Assembly: GCA_040222185.1 (NCBI GenBank)
Contig: JAVKDP010000064.1
Coordinates: forward strand, 1 to 34,775
DNA from: JAVKDP01 sp040222185
GTDB lineage: Bacteria; Bacteroidota; Rhodothermia; Balneolales; Balneolaceae
DNA: 34,775 nt
Direction: 5' to 3'
Position numbers and translations under genes: made by a program
In this document: positions 1-8,834 of the stretch, in pieces
Position numbering within the stretch: position 1 is the stretch's first letter
Layout of the letters: each line of letters starts with the position of its first letter
Notes under the pieces: generated by a model
What the model was told of the DNA's origin: nothing
Database searches by the model: none
What the model saw: the letters and a program-made list of their open reading frames with translations, nothing else

Positions 1-413
1 TGAGCTTTGGGCCTGTATTAGCTTTTTCAATCCCGTATTTTAATGATGCTAATGGAAGTGGATATAGAGAAGAGAGTTTTGAGCTTGGAGGATACAGGGA
101 GAGAGTCTATGATATTTTCCAGGGTTGGAACGAATCAGAGACGGAGTTTGGCTGGAATGGTGAGTTAGTACTTGGTATAGATTTTGGTGAAAACTTCGCT
201 AAGCTTCAGACCTTTCAACTAGGTTATAGTTTTTACTACTTCGGTGGAGGAATTCAAATCCTGGAACCAAATCAACCATTGAGAAATCAGTTTGGCCAGA
301 TTATCGATGAAAACCCACGTGATACTATTCCGGATTTCTATGCGCCTGCAAATGACCCATCCAAATATTTTGGTTCTGCTCAGATCACTTTCATATTTGG
401 GTGGATGTGGTAA
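1..413 (+). CDS. Outer-membrane beta-barrel protein, C-terminal fragment
   Basis: An open frame runs from the window edge (first full codon at base 3) to a TAA at 411-413, giving about 136 residues with no start inside the window. The sequence alternates hydrophobic and polar residues, is rich in Tyr, Phe, Trp and Gly (for example GYSFYYFGGG), and ends in ITFIFGWMW. A final amphipathic strand ending in an aromatic residue is the usual C-terminal signal of outer-membrane barrels recognised by BamA. No specific family was recognised. It is 2 bases from the convergent HAD gene. The class (barrel) is fairly well supported; the function is unknown. Confidence 0.6.
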   Translation, partial: SFGPVLAFSIPYFNDANGSGYREESFELGGYRERVYDIFQGWNESETEFGWNGELVLGIDFGENFAKLQTFQLGYSFYYFGGGIQILEPNQPLRNQFGQIIDENPRDTIPDFYAPANDPSKYFGSAQITFIFGWMW

Positions 414-415
414 AC

Positions 416-1105
416 TTATTGGTTCACTAACTCAGCAAACCAATTTTCTGGATTGCTCAAATCATTGATAACTAAATCAGGGTTTAATTCTGAGAGTTCT
501 TCAGCTGTAAACTTTCCAGTTGTTACGGCTACGCATTTCATACCTGCAGATTTAGCACATATGATGTCTCTTGGAGTGTCTCCAATTATTATAAACCTGG
601 ACGGATCAGGCTCAACCTCCAGCATTTCCTTTATTGATGTAAGAGCAAGTTGAGGAAGCATATTTCTATCTTTATGGAATTCTCCAAAAGCACCAAACTC
701 AAACTCATATAATATATTAGCAGTTTTTAGTTTTATGATAGCTGCATCAGGATAATTACCTGTCAACAAACCAGTAATAAAACCTGGTTTTGAAAAGAAC
801 CCGATTGCTTCGTCAACATGGTTATGGCGTAAAACATGATGTTCCTCAATTTCTTCTGCAAGTCTTTCTAAATAGACATTCTTGAACTTATGGTACAGAG
901 CTTCATCAAAGTCATGATTTACTAAAAAGGAAGTGACGATATCATAATCGGTTCTTCCTGAGAATGGATCTGATTCCATATCCGGGTAATCGATACCAAG
1001 ATCATCAATGATACTTCGAAGGAGCGGTCGGTTAAAATTTCTATCTACAGTTAAAAGGGTTCCGTCGATATCGAAAAGGATGATCCAGGGATGTAGTTCA
1101 GACAC
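416..1105 (-). CDS. HAD-superfamily hydrolase, phosphoglycolate phosphatase-like
   Basis: A 229-residue protein of the haloacid dehalogenase superfamily. Motif I is FDIDGT, with the nucleophile Asp12 and acid/base Asp14. The motif II Thr lies in GLLTGNY near residue 117. The C-terminal acidic motif is GDTPRDI, followed by AGMKCVAVTTG, the arrangement typical of phosphoglycolate phosphatase/beta-phosphoglucomutase-like enzymes with a helical cap between motifs I and II (about residues 20-95). Length is normal for the group. The substrate cannot be read from sequence; cytosolic phosphate-ester hydrolysis is the safe statement. It is divergent from enolase with a 133-base spacer and convergent with the barrel gene. 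No functional link to either is evident. Confidence 0.85.
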   Translation of the reverse strand: MSELHPWIILFDIDGTLLTVDRNFNRPLLRSIIDDLGIDYPDMESDPFSGRTDYDIVTSFLVNHDFDEALYHKFKNVYLERLAEEIEEHHVLRHNHVDEAIGFFSKPGFITGLLTGNYPDAAIIKLKTANILYEFEFGAFGEFHKDRNMLPQLALTSIKEMLEVEPDPSRFIIIGDTPRDIICAKSAGMKCVAVTTGKFTAEELSELNPDLVINDLSNPENWFAELVNQ

Positions 1106-1238
1106 TGTTTCTTTTGATTGATTCTAAATTTCAATATTTCTTCAAATTAATAAAAACTTAGCAAGCATTTGCTTTAAGTACACCTCAAATCGTGGTACCT
1201 TGTAGCACTTACTTATCGACAACAAATATGGAGAAAAA

Positions 1239-2525
1239 ATGAGTTTTATTGAAGATGTAACGGCTCGCCAGATTATTGACTCACGCGGAAACCCTACCGT
1301 TGAGGTAGATGTAATTTTAGAAAGCGGAGCATTGGGAAGAGCTGCTGTTCCATCCGGCGCCTCAACCGGAGAACATGAAGCTGTAGAATTAAGAGATGGC
1401 GACAAAGAAGTTTTCCTGGGGAAAGGAGTGAGTAAAGCGGTTGAAAATGTGAATACTACTATTGCTGCTGAACTACAAGGCCTTCCGGTGTACAATCAGA
1501 TTGAATTAGACGCCTTACTTTTGGATATAGATGGTACGGCAAATAAAGGAAACCTGGGAGCCAATGCGATACTTGGTGTATCTCTTGCATGTGCAAAAGC
1601 TGCCGCCGGAGAACTTGGTATGCCACTTTGGAGATATGTTGGAGGTGTGAATTCAAAAGTTATGCCTTTACCAATGATGAATATTATCAACGGTGGATCT
1701 CATGCGGATAATAGCGTTGATCTCCAGGAATTCATGATTATGCCAGCTGGTGCAGAATCATTTTCTCATTCTTTACAAATGGGAGCTGAGATATTTCACA
1801 CGCTTAAAAAAGTGCTTGGTGATAAGGGTTATAGTACCGCTGTTGGCGACGAAGGCGGATTTGCACCAAACCTTAAATCGAATGAAGAAGCTCTTGAAGT
1901 AATTATGCTAGCTATTGAGAAGGCGGGGTATACTCCAAAAGATGATGTTCTTATTGCATTAGATCCAGCTTCTTCTGAGTTCTATAACAAAGAAACAGGT
2001 TTATATGAATTCAAGTGGAGTGATGGTTCTAAGAAAGACACTGATGCAATGGTAGAATTCTGGAGCAACTGGGCAGATAAATATCCTATTATCTCTATTG
2101 AGGATGGTATGGCAGAAGATGATTGGGATGCATGGAAAAAGCTCACCGAAGCTATTGGCGACAAAGTGCAATTAGTTGGTGATGATTTATTTGTTACAAA
2201 CACTGAACGACTTGCAACAGGTATTGAAAGAGGAATTGCCAACTCAATTCTTATCAAAGTAAATCAAATCGGAACATTGACGGAAACATTAGATGCCATC
2301 GAGATGGCTCACAAAAACAGCTATACTGCTGTTATTTCTCACCGATCTGGAGAAACTGAAGATGTAACTATTGCTGATCTCGCAGTTGCAACAAATGCTG
2401 GCCAAATAAAGACTGGTTCTATGAGTAGAACTGATCGTATTGCCAAATACAACCAGCTTCTTAGAATTGAGGAAGAACTTGGGGATTCAGCTATCTTCCT
2501 GGGTCATGATACATTTGGTTTATAA
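1239..2525 (+). CDS. eno: Enolase (2-phosphoglycerate dehydratase)
   Basis: A 428-residue, full-length enolase that interconverts 2-phosphoglycerate and phosphoenolpyruvate in glycolysis and gluconeogenesis. Visible family motifs are the N-terminal SRGNPTVEVD, the mobile-loop region PSGASTGEHEA, the catalytic-loop GGSHADNSVDLQEFMI, metal ligands in ISIEDGMAEDDW and LVGDDLFVTN, the catalytic Lys in ILIKVNQIGTLTE, and SHRSGETED plus IKTGSMSRTDR near the C-terminus. The start is preceded by GGAG at a good distance. A weak promoter candidate is TTG at 1169-1171 with TACCTTG at 1196-1202, but the 24-base spacing is slightly long. The gene ends in a clear intrinsic terminator and appears monocistronic. 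Confidence 0.98.
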   Translation: MSFIEDVTARQIIDSRGNPTVEVDVILESGALGRAAVPSGASTGEHEAVELRDGDKEVFLGKGVSKAVENVNTTIAAELQGLPVYNQIELDALLLDIDGTANKGNLGANAILGVSLACAKAAAGELGMPLWRYVGGVNSKVMPLPMMNIINGGSHADNSVDLQEFMIMPAGAESFSHSLQMGAEIFHTLKKVLGDKGYSTAVGDEGGFAPNLKSNEEALEVIMLAIEKAGYTPKDDVLIALDPASSEFYNKETGLYEFKWSDGSKKDTDAMVEFWSNWADKYPIISIEDGMAEDDWDAWKKLTEAIGDKVQLVGDDLFVTNTERLATGIERGIANSILIKVNQIGTLTETLDAIEMAHKNSYTAVISHRSGETEDVTIADLAVATNAGQIKTGSMSRTDRIAKYNQLLRIEEELGDSAIFLGHDTFGL

Positions 2526-2547
2526 TAGAGATAACTATTAGAACGTT

Positions 2548-2577
2548 AAAAAAGCCCTCAAAAAGAGGGCTTTTTTT
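2548..2577 (+). terminator. Intrinsic terminator of eno
   Basis: GCCCTC at 2554-2559 pairs with GAGGGC at 2565-2570 across an AAAAA loop, followed by seven T (2571-2577). Preceding A residues can extend the stem. It lies 22 bases past the enolase stop. Confidence 0.92.
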
Positions 2578-2679
2578 GTTTCGTGGGAAAATCTTTCACC
2601 TTCGATTTGAAAACGAAAGTACATACATTAATAAAGAAGCTGTACAGAAATGGCTTTCGGATAAGAAGTAAAGTATATA

Positions 2680-5600
2680 ATGAATAGAAGATCAGTAATT
2701 TTTTACACGAGCGCGCTGGCGCTTTTTGTGTGTAGTAGCCTATCTATTAATGCTCAGGCTCAGGTACTTATTAATGAAATTGTAGCTAGTAATATTGATG
2801 GGCTTCAAGATGAAGACGGAGATTATCCGGACTGGATTGAACTATTTAACGCAAGTGATAGTACAGTCAATTTAGCCGGTTATGGTATTTCTGATGATGT
2901 TGAGGATCCGTTTAAATATTTATTACCTGATTTCGAGCTGGCTTCAGGTCAATATTATATCGTGTTTGCAAGCGATAAAAACCGGGGAAGTCAGGGCGAA
3001 GTACTTACAGAGTATTGGGAAACGGTAGTTAGAAATGGAGATTCTACTCGTTACCTGGTTCCACAGAACGCTGTTTCTAATGAATGGGTAAATACAGATT
3101 TTGATGATTCTGGTTGGTCTGATGGCACTTTTGGATTAGGATATGGCGATGGTGATGATGCTACTGTTGTAAACAACGGAACACTCTCAATTTTTTCAAG
3201 AACTACATTTACCATTGATGATGCTAGTGAAGTTTTAGGATTGATGTTTCATATCAGCTACGATGATGGATACGTTGCGTATCTAAATGGAGTAGAAATT
3301 TCCAGGGCTAATATGACTGGAAACGCTCCAATATCTTACAATGTATCGGCTTCTGATTTAGTGGGAGAAGCAGCTTTAGTTATTGGTGCTGATCTGCCCG
3401 GGATAGACATTGAGAGTTTTAAGGATCAACTCGTTGATGGCGAGAACATTTTGGCTATTCAGATTCACAATATAAGCACTGGTTCCTCTGATCTATCTTT
3501 AACTCCTTTCCTGAGTGTGTCTCGATCAATCAGTCCCGCCGGTTCAAGAGGGATAGCGAGCGAGGTTAATCTCATAAATACCGTTGACTCATACCCTCAT
3601 ACAAATTTCAAATTGAGTTCTGCTGGTGAGACGGTGGTTTTAACTAACCCTGACTCAATACTTGTTGATGAGATTACATATCCAGAGCTAAAAATGGATG
3701 AGTCGTATGGTAGATCTATTGAAAATGATTCTACGTGGTATATTTTTACTTCAGTCACTCCTGCTACAGAAAATGCTGCAACCGGGTATCTCAGCAGGCT
3801 ACCAGCCCCTGAGTTTAATATAAATGGTGGAGTATTTGCTAATTCCATTGAGATAACTCTTACTGATACAAGTATTGGTGATATTGTATACTTCACAATT
3901 GACGGGACGGAACCGACTACAGGCTCTCTTAAGTTTGGGAAAGACTCGCGAACGGTGGGGGAAACATTTGCACTGAAATTCAAAACTATTCAAACAGGTA
4001 TGCTGCCAAGCGAGGTAGTTACCAATACCTATGTAATTGGTGAAAGTCATTCACTTCCTGTGGTCTCTGTTTCAACCGCACCAGATAATTTGTGGAGTGA
4101 TGAAACAGGTATCTACGTGGTTGGAACTAATGGGATATCAGGCAACTGTACGGGTCCAAGTAATTTTAATCAAGATTGGGAGATACCGATCAACATTGAG
4201 CTTTTCGAAACAGATGGAACAATCGGGTTTAACTCGCGTGCCGGAGCTAAAATCTTCGGAGGTTGTAGCCGTACTCAACCTCAAAAGTCACTATCTATTT
4301 TCTTCAGAGGGGAATATGGAAACCCGGAATTAGACTATAGGCTATTTGAAGAAAAGGATATCGATAAGTTTCAGGGATTTGTGCTCAGGAATTCAGGAAA
4401 TGATTTTAATAACACGCATTTCAGGGATGCTTTAATGACTACGCTAGTTGAAGATACAGAGGTAGATTATCAGGCATATCGTCCTGCAGTTGTGTATCTA
4501 AATGGAGAATATTGGGGAATTCATAACATCAGAGAAAAAGTTAACGAGCATTTCGTAGCAGCAAATAGTGATGGAAATGCTGAAGATGTTGATCTAGTAG
4601 GACCAGGAAATGGACAAATAATCCACGGTTCTAACCAGAACTACCTGGAATTTTTATCAGCTCTAGGGGCTGCTAATATGAACGACCCCGAACAGTACCA
4701 GGCAGTCGAGGACATGATTGATATTGATAATTATATCGATTATCAGGCTGCTCAAATATATTTTGCAAATACAGATTGGCCAGGTAATAATATCAAGTAT
4801 TGGAGAAATAGCCTGACAAACTCTGGCTGGAGATGGATTCTCTATGACACAGATTTTGGGTTTAATTTTATTGGTACTTCAAATCATAATACTTTAGCCT
4901 TTGCTACAGATCCGAATTGTAATTGTGGTTGGCCAAACCCGTCCTGGAGCACCTATACTCTAAGACAGTTTTTTGAAAGCGATATTTTCACTCAAAAATT
5001 TGTTAATCGTATGGCGGGGTTAATGAACACTGTATTTGATGAAGATAGAATCAACGCTACTATTGACTCACTCTCCCAGGTAATAGCTCCTGAAATGGCT
5101 TTACATAAAGATCGATGGGGTGGTAGTGTAACGGGATGGGAAGGGAATATTGGTGCTCTGAGAAATTTCGCGAATTCCAGAAATGGTTTCATGGAAAGTC
5201 ATATTCAATCTGAGTTTAACCTTTCACTTGTTAGAACGCTCTCTGTTCATGTTTCGAATTCGGATCACGGAGATGTAAAAGTGAATCGGATAGTACCAGG
5301 TTCTTATCCATGGGTAGGCCGTTACTTCAGTGGTATGCCCGTTGAAGTTACTGCAATCCCAAAACCTGGATATGAGTTTACGGGCTGGAGCGGTTCATCG
5401 ACATCCAGTGAGCATAAAATATTTCTCAATGCCGGGGATGCTGCAACAGCTAATTTTCAAATCGCATCATCAGAAAATAGTACGATTGTGGTGAATGAGA
5501 TCATGTATAACCCATCAGATGAATCAAACTCAGGTGATTGGATTGAACTCTACAATGCTGCTGGTTACGATATTGATATGAGTGGCTGGATGATTAAAGA

Positions 5601-6255
5601 CAATGATGATACACATGAATACACGTTTCCTGAAGGAACAGAACTTAAATCAGGTGAATACCTGGTAGTAGTTGAAGACTTACCTGATTTTAATTCAGTA
5701 TATCAAAATGTATCTCCTTTATATGGAGAACTTGGTTTTAAACTATCCGGATCAAGTGATAGAGTCAGGGTATATAACAGCGATGCAGTGTTGATAGACT
5801 CCCTGGAGTATTCTGATGAAGAACCCTGGCCTCTTGAAGCTGATGGAATGGGATATAGCCTGGAACTTGTGAACAGTTCTATAGATAATACAAGTTTTGA
5901 AAACTGGAGAGCATCAGGAGCAATCGGAGGTAGTCCGGGAGCTGAAAATAGCGTGTCTGTTTCTATTGAAGAAGAGACAATAGAAATACCTTCTGAAATA
6001 GTTTTGGATCAGAATTATCCGAATCCCTTTAACCCATCTACCAATATCCGTTTTCAATTACCGGAACAGTCAAAGATTCGGCTAGCAATTTTTGATATGT
6101 TAGGCAGGGAAGTTTCAGTCCTGGATCAGGGTATACGCCCAGCTGGTAGCTATACATTATCCTGGAACGCATCTCAACAAGCAAGTGGATTATACTTTTA
6201 CAGGCTTGAAGTGGGAGAAGAGGTATATACCAGGAAGATGCTTCTTATTAAGTAG
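2680..6255 (+). CDS. Secreted CotH-kinase/lamin-tail-domain protein, T9SS cargo
   Basis: A 1191-residue multidomain surface protein. Residues 1-28 are a signal peptide ending NAQAQ. A first lamin-tail domain follows at about 30-110 (VLINEIVASN, DWIELFNAS), then a jelly-roll-like region at about 115-285. A chitobiase C-terminal-like segment lies at about 375-450 (YFTIDGTEPT). The CotH-like domain is at about 455-845, with FVLRNSGNDF, VYLNGEYWGIHNIREK and the presumed metal-binding D723-T-D725-FGF. An InlB/bacterial-repeat-like domain (YEFTGWSGSS) is at about 850-927 and a second lamin-tail domain at about 930-1050. A T9SS type A sorting domain at 1107-1191 begins LDQNYPNPFNPSTN and ends RKMLLIK. 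CotH proteins are atypical protein kinases in spore coats; bacterial secreted versions are largely uncharacterised. Export by T9SS is inferred from the tail. No strong ribosome-binding site precedes the ATG. Confidence 0.88.
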   Translation: MNRRSVIFYTSALALFVCSSLSINAQAQVLINEIVASNIDGLQDEDGDYPDWIELFNASDSTVNLAGYGISDDVEDPFKYLLPDFELASGQYYIVFASDKNRGSQGEVLTEYWETVVRNGDSTRYLVPQNAVSNEWVNTDFDDSGWSDGTFGLGYGDGDDATVVNNGTLSIFSRTTFTIDDASEVLGLMFHISYDDGYVAYLNGVEISRANMTGNAPISYNVSASDLVGEAALVIGADLPGIDIESFKDQLVDGENILAIQIHNISTGSSDLSLTPFLSVSRSISPAGSRGIASEVNLINTVDSYPHTNFKLSSAGETVVLTNPDSILVDEITYPELKMDESYGRSIENDSTWYIFTSVTPATENAATGYLSRLPAPEFNINGGVFANSIEITLTDTSIGDIVYFTIDGTEPTTGSLKFGKDSRTVGETFALKFKTIQTGMLPSEVVTNTYVIGESHSLPVVSVSTAPDNLWSDETGIYVVGTNGISGNCTGPSNFNQDWEIPINIELFETDGTIGFNSRAGAKIFGGCSRTQPQKSLSIFFRGEYGNPELDYRLFEEKDIDKFQGFVLRNSGNDFNNTHFRDALMTTLVEDTEVDYQAYRPAVVYLNGEYWGIHNIREKVNEHFVAANSDGNAEDVDLVGPGNGQIIHGSNQNYLEFLSALGAANMNDPEQYQAVEDMIDIDNYIDYQAAQIYFANTDWPGNNIKYWRNSLTNSGWRWILYDTDFGFNFIGTSNHNTLAFATDPNCNCGWPNPSWSTYTLRQFFESDIFTQKFVNRMAGLMNTVFDEDRINATIDSLSQVIAPEMALHKDRWGGSVTGWEGNIGALRNFANSRNGFMESHIQSEFNLSLVRTLSVHVSNSDHGDVKVNRIVPGSYPWVGRYFSGMPVEVTAIPKPGYEFTGWSGSSTSSEHKIFLNAGDAATANFQIASSENSTIVVNEIMYNPSDESNSGDWIELYNAAGYDIDMSGWMIKDNDDTHEYTFPEGTELKSGEYLVVVEDLPDFNSVYQNVSPLYGELGFKLSGSSDRVRVYNSDAVLIDSLEYSDEEPWPLEADGMGYSLELVNSSIDNTSFENWRASGAIGGSPGAENSVSVSIEEETIEIPSEIVLDQNYPNPFNPSTNIRFQLPEQSKIRLAIFDMLGREVSVLDQGIRPAGSYTLSWNASQQASGLYFYRLEVGEEVYTRKMLLIK

Positions 6256-6330
6256 AGGAGGGATAAAAATCTCTCAATTATTTAATCTCTAACTTAGCAG
6301 AATAGACTGTATCTTTATTCTAATTAAAGC

Positions 6331-8268
6331 ATGATTTATTATATGAGAAAGATTTTTACGATTGCCTTTGCGTTGTTTATTTCCCAATTAGCTATCGCGC
6401 AAACAGATCAAATAGCACCTACTCTTACGGATACAGATCTTATTAATTTCTTACAGAACAACTACTCAGTAACCAACTCGTTGGGATACACTAGTGGTAG
6501 AGATGCGATGTTTAATACCATCGATAAAAAGGACGGGCAGATTCGATGTGTATATACGGGCTATACTATTACCTTTTCGAACAGGCAAGACGCTCAAAAT
6601 AAGGGTTTTAATACTGAGCATACATGGCCGCAGAGTTTCTTTGACCAGGAATCAACAATGAGGAGCGATATTCATCACCTTTTCCCAACCCGTGTTGATG
6701 TTAACGGGGCAAGAAGTAATTTCGATTTTGATGAAATACCGGATGATCAAACTGACAAATGGTATGAAGGAAGCTCAAACCAAACTACCAAACCAGGTGC
6801 TAATATTGATGATTATAGTGAGCTTTTAAACAATACTGCATTTGAGCCCAGAGAAGATCATAAGGGAAATGTAGCCCGGGCAGTTTTTTACTTTTGGACT
6901 ATTTACCAGGATGATTCGGACATCATAAATGATGGTACTGACAACGAAGCTTTCTTCAATCGTATGAAGAATGTTCTTTTAGAATGGCACGATGCCGACC
7001 CTGTGGATGATACAGAAGTAGCAAGAAGTCTTGCGATTGAAGGCTTCCAGGGAAACAAGAACCCTTTTGTTCATGATACCACTCTTGTAAGAAGAGCATA
7101 TTTTGGAGGCGGTATAATAGAACCCGCTGATTTTGATAACCCGTTAACAGGTAAAGTTTCGAATATTCAGTCCCAGTTCTTTGATGTTGATTATAAAGAT
7201 GAAGGAGTCGATAAGTCAGCTCGTTTCCTATATGCCAATGACTTTATAGCAAAGGATACTGCAGACATGGCTTTTACTTTAACTGATTATGAAATGATAG
7301 AAGAAGTTGAAGTAGAATGGGAAGCAGGGATTGCTGAAGGAGAGTATTTTGCAAAGGTGTTGTCTGTAATCAAATTTGAAGAGGATAAGGATACAGTAAT
7401 TGTTGGGCCTACAGCTTCAGTTAAAGCTCTCCTGATTTCGGGTGTTATTGATGCAACATTATCAGGTGGTACACCAAAGGCAGTAGAGCTATTTGCAACA
7501 GAAGATATTCCGGATCTAGGGGTATTTGCAATAGGCTCAGCCAACAATGGTGGAGGTTCTGATGGTGTAGAGTATACTCTCAGCGGTTCGGTTGCTAAAG
7601 GAGATTATATTTACATAGCAACTGAAAGCACAAATTTTGATACCTGGTTTGGTTTCGAAGCAGACTTTGTTGATGATTTCTCTGTAGCTGTAAATGGAGA
7701 TGATGCAGTGGAAATTTTCTATGATACCACAAAGGCATTTTCCGGTGCTGAGATTGTTGTAGATACTTTTGGTCAGTTAGATGTTAATGGAGATGGAACA
7801 GCATGGGAGTATACAGATGGATGGGCTTACCGAACGGATTTTTCAGGGCCGGACAGTACTTCATTCAATATAGATAACTGGTTTTTCTCAGGGCCTTCGG
7901 CATTGGATGGAGCTTCTTCAAATGCGGATGCTGATACACCTTTTCCAGTTGGAACCTTTAATTTTGAGGTAGGAACAAACAATGAGTTCTCAGAAGAATC
8001 CCCAGCACAAATCAGTCTCTCGCAAAATTATCCAAACCCATTTAACCCTAGCACAAATATTGAATATCAAATTGCGAATTCAGGGTTAGTTACGCTAAAA
8101 GTATATGACCTGGTTGGAAGGGAGGTAGCGTCGTTGGTAAATGAATATCAAGCTTCAGGTTTATATACGGTTACCTTTGATGCGGGTAATCTATCCTCGG
8201 GTATATATGTGTACAGGTTGAGCACTAATGATTATTCGTTAACTCAAAAGATGTCGTTAATTAAATAG
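6331..8268 (+). CDS. Secreted endonuclease I family nuclease with lamin-tail and T9SS sorting domains
   Basis: Up to 645 residues. The ATG at 6343 (MRKIFTIAFALF) gives a more typical signal peptide, ending AIAQ, than the ATG at 6331, so the real start may be 6343. Residues 60-260 match the endonuclease I/EndA/NucM family: CVYTGY, the His97 motif NTEHTWPQSFF, and SDIHHLFPTR with NGARSNFDFDEI. These enzymes cut DNA and RNA non-specifically using a beta-beta-alpha-metal site. Residues about 365-490 resemble a lamin-tail domain (VNGDDAVEIF). Residues 560-645 are a T9SS sorting domain (SLSQNYPNPFNPSTN, ending QKMSLIK). Likely a surface or released nuclease for nutrient scavenging. It is 75 bases downstream of the CotH gene on the same strand, with no terminator seen between them. 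Confidence 0.9.
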   Translation: MIYYMRKIFTIAFALFISQLAIAQTDQIAPTLTDTDLINFLQNNYSVTNSLGYTSGRDAMFNTIDKKDGQIRCVYTGYTITFSNRQDAQNKGFNTEHTWPQSFFDQESTMRSDIHHLFPTRVDVNGARSNFDFDEIPDDQTDKWYEGSSNQTTKPGANIDDYSELLNNTAFEPREDHKGNVARAVFYFWTIYQDDSDIINDGTDNEAFFNRMKNVLLEWHDADPVDDTEVARSLAIEGFQGNKNPFVHDTTLVRRAYFGGGIIEPADFDNPLTGKVSNIQSQFFDVDYKDEGVDKSARFLYANDFIAKDTADMAFTLTDYEMIEEVEVEWEAGIAEGEYFAKVLSVIKFEEDKDTVIVGPTASVKALLISGVIDATLSGGTPKAVELFATEDIPDLGVFAIGSANNGGGSDGVEYTLSGSVAKGDYIYIATESTNFDTWFGFEADFVDDFSVAVNGDDAVEIFYDTTKAFSGAEIVVDTFGQLDVNGDGTAWEYTDGWAYRTDFSGPDSTSFNIDNWFFSGPSALDGASSNADADTPFPVGTFNFEVGTNNEFSEESPAQISLSQNYPNPFNPSTNIEYQIANSGLVTLKVYDLVGREVASLVNEYQASGLYTVTFDAGNLSSGIYVYRLSTNDYSLTQKMSLIK

Positions 8269-8352
8269 TCAATAATTCAATACCTATCGATTTAGCTATT
8301 ATTTTAATATACTCAGACTCTAAAGTTAGCAATATAGAAAATAGAGGGTAGA

Positions 8353-8817
8353 ATGAAAGTACTACAACCAATCGAGGTTGGAAAAGTATCTTCTTTAAAG
8401 AATTCAAATTGGAAGATCGAACTTTCGGATACAAGCTTTGCATCCGAGTTCAATTTCGCAGAGTATATAAGCGATAAGTATGTAACTACTAATATCGAAT
8501 CACCACTTGGCGAATCCAGGGTTGTGTACAATACAGTTTCTGACTCTACGGAAGAAGGCACAATAATTGATCTTAATTTTGAAGACATTGATCAAACCAG
8601 GGTTGGAGTTCTTAGCTTTAGAAGTGAATCAGTTTTTTTTGGAACCTGGAAGATTGAATTAAGAGACAATAGAAATGGAAATTGGATTCAGATCAGTGAA
8701 AATACAGATATACTGATAGAGCCTGTGATTGAATTCAATAAGCTCATGGGGTATGGTTTTATGAAAGAATCAGAAAGCAAAAAATCCCCGTTAGAATTGC
8801 GCCTTACTCATTTATAA
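8353..8817 (+). CDS. Uncharacterised 154-residue protein, paralogue of the gene at 10805
   Basis: Not a family I recognise. The start is supported by AGAGGG about 5 bases upstream of the ATG. There is no signal peptide or membrane segment, so it is probably cytosolic. The protein is rich in predicted beta strand. Residues around GTWKIELRDNRNG, the preceding SPLGESRVVYN and the final LELRLTHL line up with the product of 10805-11272 (EEWKLVFRDNRIG, TLPGRDKQVYIN, FEIKLMRRT), so the two are paralogues of near-equal length. The pattern (SP.G, then GTW.L...DN, then a final hydrophobic strand) loosely recalls the P domain of proprotein convertases, but this is only a visual resemblance. It is convergent with the TPR-HTH regulator gene (17-base gap). 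Confidence 0.72.
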   Translation: MKVLQPIEVGKVSSLKNSNWKIELSDTSFASEFNFAEYISDKYVTTNIESPLGESRVVYNTVSDSTEEGTIIDLNFEDIDQTRVGVLSFRSESVFFGTWKIELRDNRNGNWIQISENTDILIEPVIEFNKLMGYGFMKESESKKSPLELRLTHL

Positions 8818-8834
8818 AATCCCTGTTTTCTATC

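Noticed and set aside
1169..1202. Possible eno promoter TTG-24-TACCTTG
   Set aside because: Spacing and the second element both deviate from consensus, so it was mentioned but not listed as a feature.
2581..2667. Short stop-free frame in the eno-CotH spacer, ending NKEAVQKWLSDKK
   Set aside because: About 29 codons with no start codon and no recognisable family; expected by chance, so not called a gene or pseudogene.
4037..4333. Overlapping plus-strand frame inside the CotH gene
   Set aside because: It lies wholly within a well-supported coding region in another frame and shows no family features.
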